From an uncultured Caulobacteraceae bacterium (GTDB taxonomy: Bacteria > Pseudomonadota > Alphaproteobacteria > Caulobacterales > Caulobacteraceae), in contig CALEOQ010000526.1 of the NCBI GenBank assembly GCA_937910255.1, positions 1-9,384 of the forward strand: DNA of 9,384 nucleotides. Direction: 5' to 3'. The position numbers and the translations under genes are program-made. This document shows positions 7,927-9,384 of this stretch, one piece after another. Under the pieces are notes generated by a model. That model was not told where the DNA came from. It ran no database searches and saw only the letters and a list, made by a program, of their open reading frames with translations. Within the stretch, counting starts at the first letter, position 1. Each line of letters opens with the position of its first letter.

Positions 7927-7933
7927 AGCGTGG

Positions 7934-7962
7934 TTGCAAGCCACAGGGAAGGCGGATATAGA
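7934..7962 (+). promoter_or_regulatory. Candidate promoter of tRNA-Glu
   Basis: TTGCAA (7934-7939) and TATAGA (7957-7962) are separated by 17 bases, each matching 4 of 6 consensus positions. Transcription would begin near 7969, giving a leader of about a dozen bases before the mature tRNA 5' end at 7982. The -35 box lies inside a small hairpin (stem 7930-7935 with 7939-7944, one G-U pair) just after the recJ stop, and the -10 box lies in the loop of a 5-bp GGCGG/CCGCC hairpin (7951-7968). Neither hairpin has a T-run, so neither is called a terminator. Confidence 0.5.
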
Positions 7963-7981
7963 GCCGCCCTCCGCGTCGAGT

Positions 7982-8056
7982 GGTCCCTTCGTCTATCGGT
8001 TAGGACGCCAGGTTTTCAACCTGGAGAGAGGGGTTCGACTCCCCTAGGGACTGCCA
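7982..8056 (+). tRNA. tRNA-Glu (anticodon UUC)
   Basis: A complete 75-base cloverleaf with encoded CCA. The acceptor stem pairs 7982-7988 (GGTCCCT) with 8046-8052 (AGGGACT), with one G-U pair at the end. The D arm is 7991-8006. The anticodon stem CCAGG/CCTGG (8008-8012 and 8020-8024) holds the loop TTTTCAA with anticodon TTC at 8015-8017. The T arm is AGGGG/CCCCT around TTCGACT (8029-8045), then G and CCA at 8053-8056. It reads GAA and GAG codons. There is no intron and no duplicated 3' end nearby, so no sign that this copy has been used as an integration site. Confidence 0.97.
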
Positions 8057-8164
8057 CGCGGAGCTTCTCCTTTCCTTCCGATATAGGCCCGTCTTGTCGC
8101 CGTTCTGGCGCAACGAAACAGCGACGCTTTGCGTTGGTCTCCGGCAATTGACGGAGAGAGCCTG

Positions 8165-8419
8165 ATGAAGACCCTGACCCTCCTGGCCGCGGGCGTCGCC
8201 GCCCTGGCCCTTGGCGCCTGCACCAATCCGAATCCTGAGGAAACCGAGACCGCCGGCACCATGCCGGACACCAGCGTGAACGAGTCGCCGGCGCCGGACG
8301 CGGGTGACACCGGGGTCGCCGGTCAAGACGCCATGATGGCCGACCCGTCGGCCCCGGCCTCGGAGGGCGCCGCCGAAACCGACCAGGACCTGCCGCCAGT
8401 GGACCTGCCCGAAACCTAA
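8165..8419 (+). CDS. Small acidic putative lipoprotein
   Basis: 84 residues of unknown function. The N-terminus is a short, clear signal peptide: Lys2, a hydrophobic stretch from Leu4 to Leu16, and the lipobox L16-G17-A18-C19, so lipid attachment at Cys19 is expected. Residues 20-84 contain 15 Asp/Glu, many Pro, Ala, Thr and Ser, and no Lys, Arg or His, which indicates a flexible, strongly negative chain in the periplasm or on the outer membrane. There is no cysteine after Cys19 and no recognised domain. ATG 8165 is chosen because GGAG (8153-8156) lies eight bases upstream and the signal peptide begins there; a TTG at 8129 in the same frame would add 12 residues that fit no signal peptide. 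It stands alone between the tRNA gene and a strong hairpin, so it is probably its own transcript. Confidence 0.85.
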   Translation: MKTLTLLAAGVAALALGACTNPNPEETETAGTMPDTSVNESPAPDAGDTGVAGQDAMMADPSAPASEGAAETDQDLPPVDLPET

Positions 8420-8461
8420 GCCTTTCCTCTACCACGCGACTGTCCATCTAGACCTGCAGCT

Positions 8462-8494
8462 GCTCGCAAAGGCCCCGAATCGGCCTTTGCGAGC
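8462..8494 (+). terminator. Perfect 13-bp hairpin, probable terminator
   Basis: GCTCGCAAAGGCC (8462-8474) pairs perfectly with 8482-8494 around the loop CCGAATC. An AAAGGCC/GGCCTTT core is common in terminators of G+C-rich bacteria. It lies 42 bases after the acidic lipoprotein stop and about 20 bases before the likely promoter of the cold-shock gene, as expected of a boundary. The only T-run is the TTT inside the descending stem; the bases after it (CTGTTCGCGTTGG) are not a clean T-tract, so efficiency is uncertain. Being symmetrical, it could act on either strand. Confidence 0.6.
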
Positions 8495-8513
8495 CTGTTC
8501 GCGTTGGTTGCCC

Positions 8514-8538
8514 TTGACGCCTCTCAACTTACGAGAAC
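8514..8538 (+). promoter_or_regulatory. Candidate housekeeping promoter of the cold-shock gene
   Basis: TTGACGC (8514-8520) matches exactly the -35 consensus TTGACGS reported for the Caulobacter housekeeping sigma factor. Ten bases later ACGAGAAC (8531-8538) matches 6 of 8 positions of its -10 consensus GCTANAWC, within the reported 10-14 base spacing. Transcription would start near 8545 with a 5' leader of about 50 bases. A second possibility is the AT-rich TATAGT at 8544-8549, which has no good -35 at the usual distance. Confidence 0.5.
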
Positions 8539-8561
8539 AGTGTTATAGTTGGCCCACCCTT

Positions 8562-8615
8562 AAGGAGCATGGGGTGAAGCGGGCCAGAGGGGCGCATGTC
8601 TGGTTACGATTTTGA
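8562..8615 (+). promoter_or_regulatory. Possible leader frame overlapping the cold-shock gene start
   Basis: AAGGAG (8562-8567) is the strongest Shine-Dalgarno sequence in the area, yet it lies 28 bases before the cold-shock ATG, too far to serve it. At six bases' spacing it faces GTG 8574, which opens a 13-codon frame (VKRARGAHVWLRF) ending at TGA 8613-8615, across and 17 bases past the cold-shock ATG at 8596 in another frame. It may be a leader peptide coupling or limiting translation. An ATG at 8569 begins only Met-Gly-stop and sits one base from the AAGGAG, too close for normal initiation. Confidence 0.3.
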
Positions 8616-9216
8616 AGATGCTGGCGCAGACGAATCTGTCCGCATCAGTGGTCGCGTAAAGTGGTTTGACGCCGGCAAGGGCTATGGGTTCGTCGTGCCT
8701 GACGATCCCAGCCAGACCGGGCTCAAGGACGTGTTGTTGCACGTCACCTCGTTGCGTAACTCTGGGCATGAGAGCGCCCTGGAAGGCGCCGTCATTGTCT
8801 GCGACGCCATCCGCCGGCCCAAGGGCTGGCAGGTGGCCGAGGTGCTGGAGCTGGACGAGAGCGCCGCCCCGCCGCCCGAGGTCCGCCGCCCCCGGGAACC
8901 GGAGTACGCCCGTCGCGACAGGCCCTATGACCGGTCCCCTGATCGAGGCGACATGGGCGGCTTCGCTGCGCGGCCCAAACGCCCGCCGCTGGCGGCCGGG
9001 CCGCTCGAACGGGCCAAGGTCAAGTGGTTCAACCGCGCCAAGGGCTATGGCTTCGTGGTCCGCGAAACCCATTCGGGCGACATCTTCATCCACATCGAGA
9101 CCCTGCGCCGCGCCGGCCTGGAAGACCTCCAGCCGGGCGATGACGTGATGGTGAGGTTCGCCGAAGGTCCGAAAGGGCTTGTCGTCGCCGAGATCGAGCC
9201 GATAGGTCTGGCCTGA
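8596..9216 (+). CDS. Two-domain cold-shock (CspA-family) nucleic-acid-binding protein
   Basis: 206 residues with two cold-shock domains joined by a long linker. Cold-shock domains bind single-stranded RNA and DNA and loosen RNA structure in the cytoplasm. Domain 1 (about 15-86) has VKWF at 21-24, RNP1 K28-G-Y-G-F-V33 and an RNP2 equivalent DVLLHV (45-50). Domain 2 (about 138-204) has KVKWFN, RNP1 K149-G-Y-G-F-V154 and RNP2 DIFIHI (162-167). Residues 87-136 are rich in Arg, Pro and Asp and probably disordered. Single-domain Csp proteins are about 70 residues; two-domain forms are typical of Caulobacter CspC/CspD, which this resembles, but I cannot say which one. ATG 8596 is supported by AGAGGGG (8586-8592) close upstream. 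The 5' leader is about 50 bases, shorter than that of cold-induced E. coli cspA, so growth-phase control is as likely as cold induction. Confidence 0.93.
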   Translation: MSGYDFEDAGADESVRISGRVKWFDAGKGYGFVVPDDPSQTGLKDVLLHVTSLRNSGHESALEGAVIVCDAIRRPKGWQVAEVLELDESAAPPPEVRRPREPEYARRDRPYDRSPDRGDMGGFAARPKRPPLAAGPLERAKVKWFNRAKGYGFVVRETHSGDIFIHIETLRRAGLEDLQPGDDVMVRFAEGPKGLVVAEIEPIGLA

Positions 9217-9219
9217 GGC

Positions 9220-9238
9220 GCGACGGTTCCGCCGTCGC
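9220..9238 (+). terminator. Small hairpin after the cold-shock gene
   Basis: GCGACGG (9220-9226) pairs with CCGTCGC (9232-9238) around a five-base loop TTCCG, starting three bases after the cold-shock stop codon. No T-run follows, and a ribosome binding site begins nine bases later, so it is a weak terminator at most. It could instead reduce read-through into the next gene. Confidence 0.35.
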
Positions 9239-9246
9239 CATTCGCC

Positions 9247-9263
9247 GGAGGATCCAGCCCGTG
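9247..9263 (+). promoter_or_regulatory. Ribosome binding site and start codon of a truncated gene
   Basis: GGAGG (9247-9251) is followed after nine bases by GTG (9261-9263), a good start arrangement on the same strand as the cold-shock gene and 44 bases after its stop. The adapter begins at 9265, so only the first codon is present and the product cannot be named. The start is an inference; a later start beyond the adapter cannot be excluded. Confidence 0.4.
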
Positions 9264-9264
9264 T

Positions 9265-9328
9265 AGATCGGAAGAGCACACGTCTGAACTCCAGTCACGT
9301 CGTAATCTCGTATGCCGTCTTCTGCTTG
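9265..9328 (-). other. Illumina P7/index adapter (contamination), inverted copy
   Basis: Exact adapter layout in the opposite orientation to 46-109: AGATCGGAAGAGCACACGTC onwards (9265-9298), index GTCGTA (9299-9304, the reverse complement of TACGAC at 70-75), then the P7 sequence ending CTTCTGCTTG (9305-9328). The matching index shows that both ends come from one library. Genomic sequence ends at 9264. Confidence 0.99.
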
Positions 9329-9384
9329 AAAAAAAAAAAGAATAGCCGTACCAACAATCACACCCTCTACACCGCGAAGCACCC
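9329..9384. other. Poly-A and read-through noise
   Basis: Eleven A residues (9329-9339) directly after the P7 end, then A/C-rich sequence to the window end. This is the usual output of a sequencer reading past the end of the molecule. It is not genomic. Confidence 0.92.

Noticed and set aside
7159..7944. A 261-codon minus-strand open frame opposite the 3' part of recJ
   Set aside because: Shadow frame over intact DHHA1 and OB-fold coding sequence; no ribosome binding site or domain.
8094..8113. Imperfect hairpin and TTGTCGC box after the tRNA gene, considered as tRNA terminator or lipoprotein promoter
   Set aside because: The stem is only CGCC/GGCG plus TTG/CAA with a bulge and no T-run, and no -10 box fits well downstream of TTGTCGC. 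The evidence is too weak to annotate.
46..9328. Inverted terminal repeats that could suggest a linear element or transposon
   Set aside because: The inverted ends are Illumina adapter with complementary index sequences. No transposase, integrase or target duplication is present.
1..9384. CRISPR array, prophage, defence island or retron
   Set aside because: No regularly spaced repeats, phage or nuclease cassette genes, or reverse transcriptase motifs were seen. Every coding stretch is a housekeeping gene or a small lipoprotein.

Overview
The window is a short assembled contig of ordinary chromosomal DNA, not a mobile or defence island. About 9.15 kb of genomic sequence (110 to 9264) lies between two copies of an Illumina P7/index adapter in inverted orientation, with low-complexity read-through noise outside each copy. 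The G+C-rich codon usage points to an alphaproteobacterium. So do the gene set (class I PHA synthase, AlaC-type aminotransferase joined to homoserine dehydrogenase, GlpX, RecJ, a two-domain cold-shock protein) and a TTGACGC-type -35 box before the cold-shock gene. The best guess is a member of Caulobacterales (Caulobacter/Phenylobacterium-like); this is inferred from gene content and promoter style, not from a database search.

Layout: (1) 1-109, sequencing noise and adapter. (2) 110-1976, minus strand, phaC, cut at its 3' end by the adapter. (3) A 78-bp divergent spacer, then a small lipoprotein gene of unknown function (2055-2507, plus strand). (4) A compact plus-strand block that looks like an operon: alaC-like aminotransferase (2572-3840), hom (3837-5126, four-base ATGA overlap), glpX (5169-6119, 42-base gap) and recJ (6124-7926, 4-base gap). 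(5) A tRNA-Glu(UUC) gene (7982-8056) with a recognisable promoter just after recJ. (6) A small, very acidic lipoprotein gene (8165-8419), followed by a perfect 13-bp hairpin. (7) A two-cold-shock-domain gene (8596-9216) with a candidate housekeeping promoter and a possible 13-codon leader frame overlapping its start. (8) The ribosome binding site and first codon of another gene, cut by the second adapter (9265-9328), then poly-A and noise to the end.

Working together: PhaC polymerises hydroxyacyl-CoA into storage granules. AlaC interconverts pyruvate and alanine, Hom commits aspartate semialdehyde to threonine and methionine, and GlpX is the gluconeogenic fructose-1,6-bisphosphatase. RecJ is a repair nuclease that appears to be translated with this metabolic block. 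No new biological system is evident. The points most worth a second look are the adapter contamination and the false protein ends it creates, the leader frame and asymmetric RNA-binding motifs of the cold-shock gene, the long Lys/Pro/Ala N-terminus of PhaC, and the two uncharacterised lipoproteins. No stretch of more than 300 bases lacks a gene.
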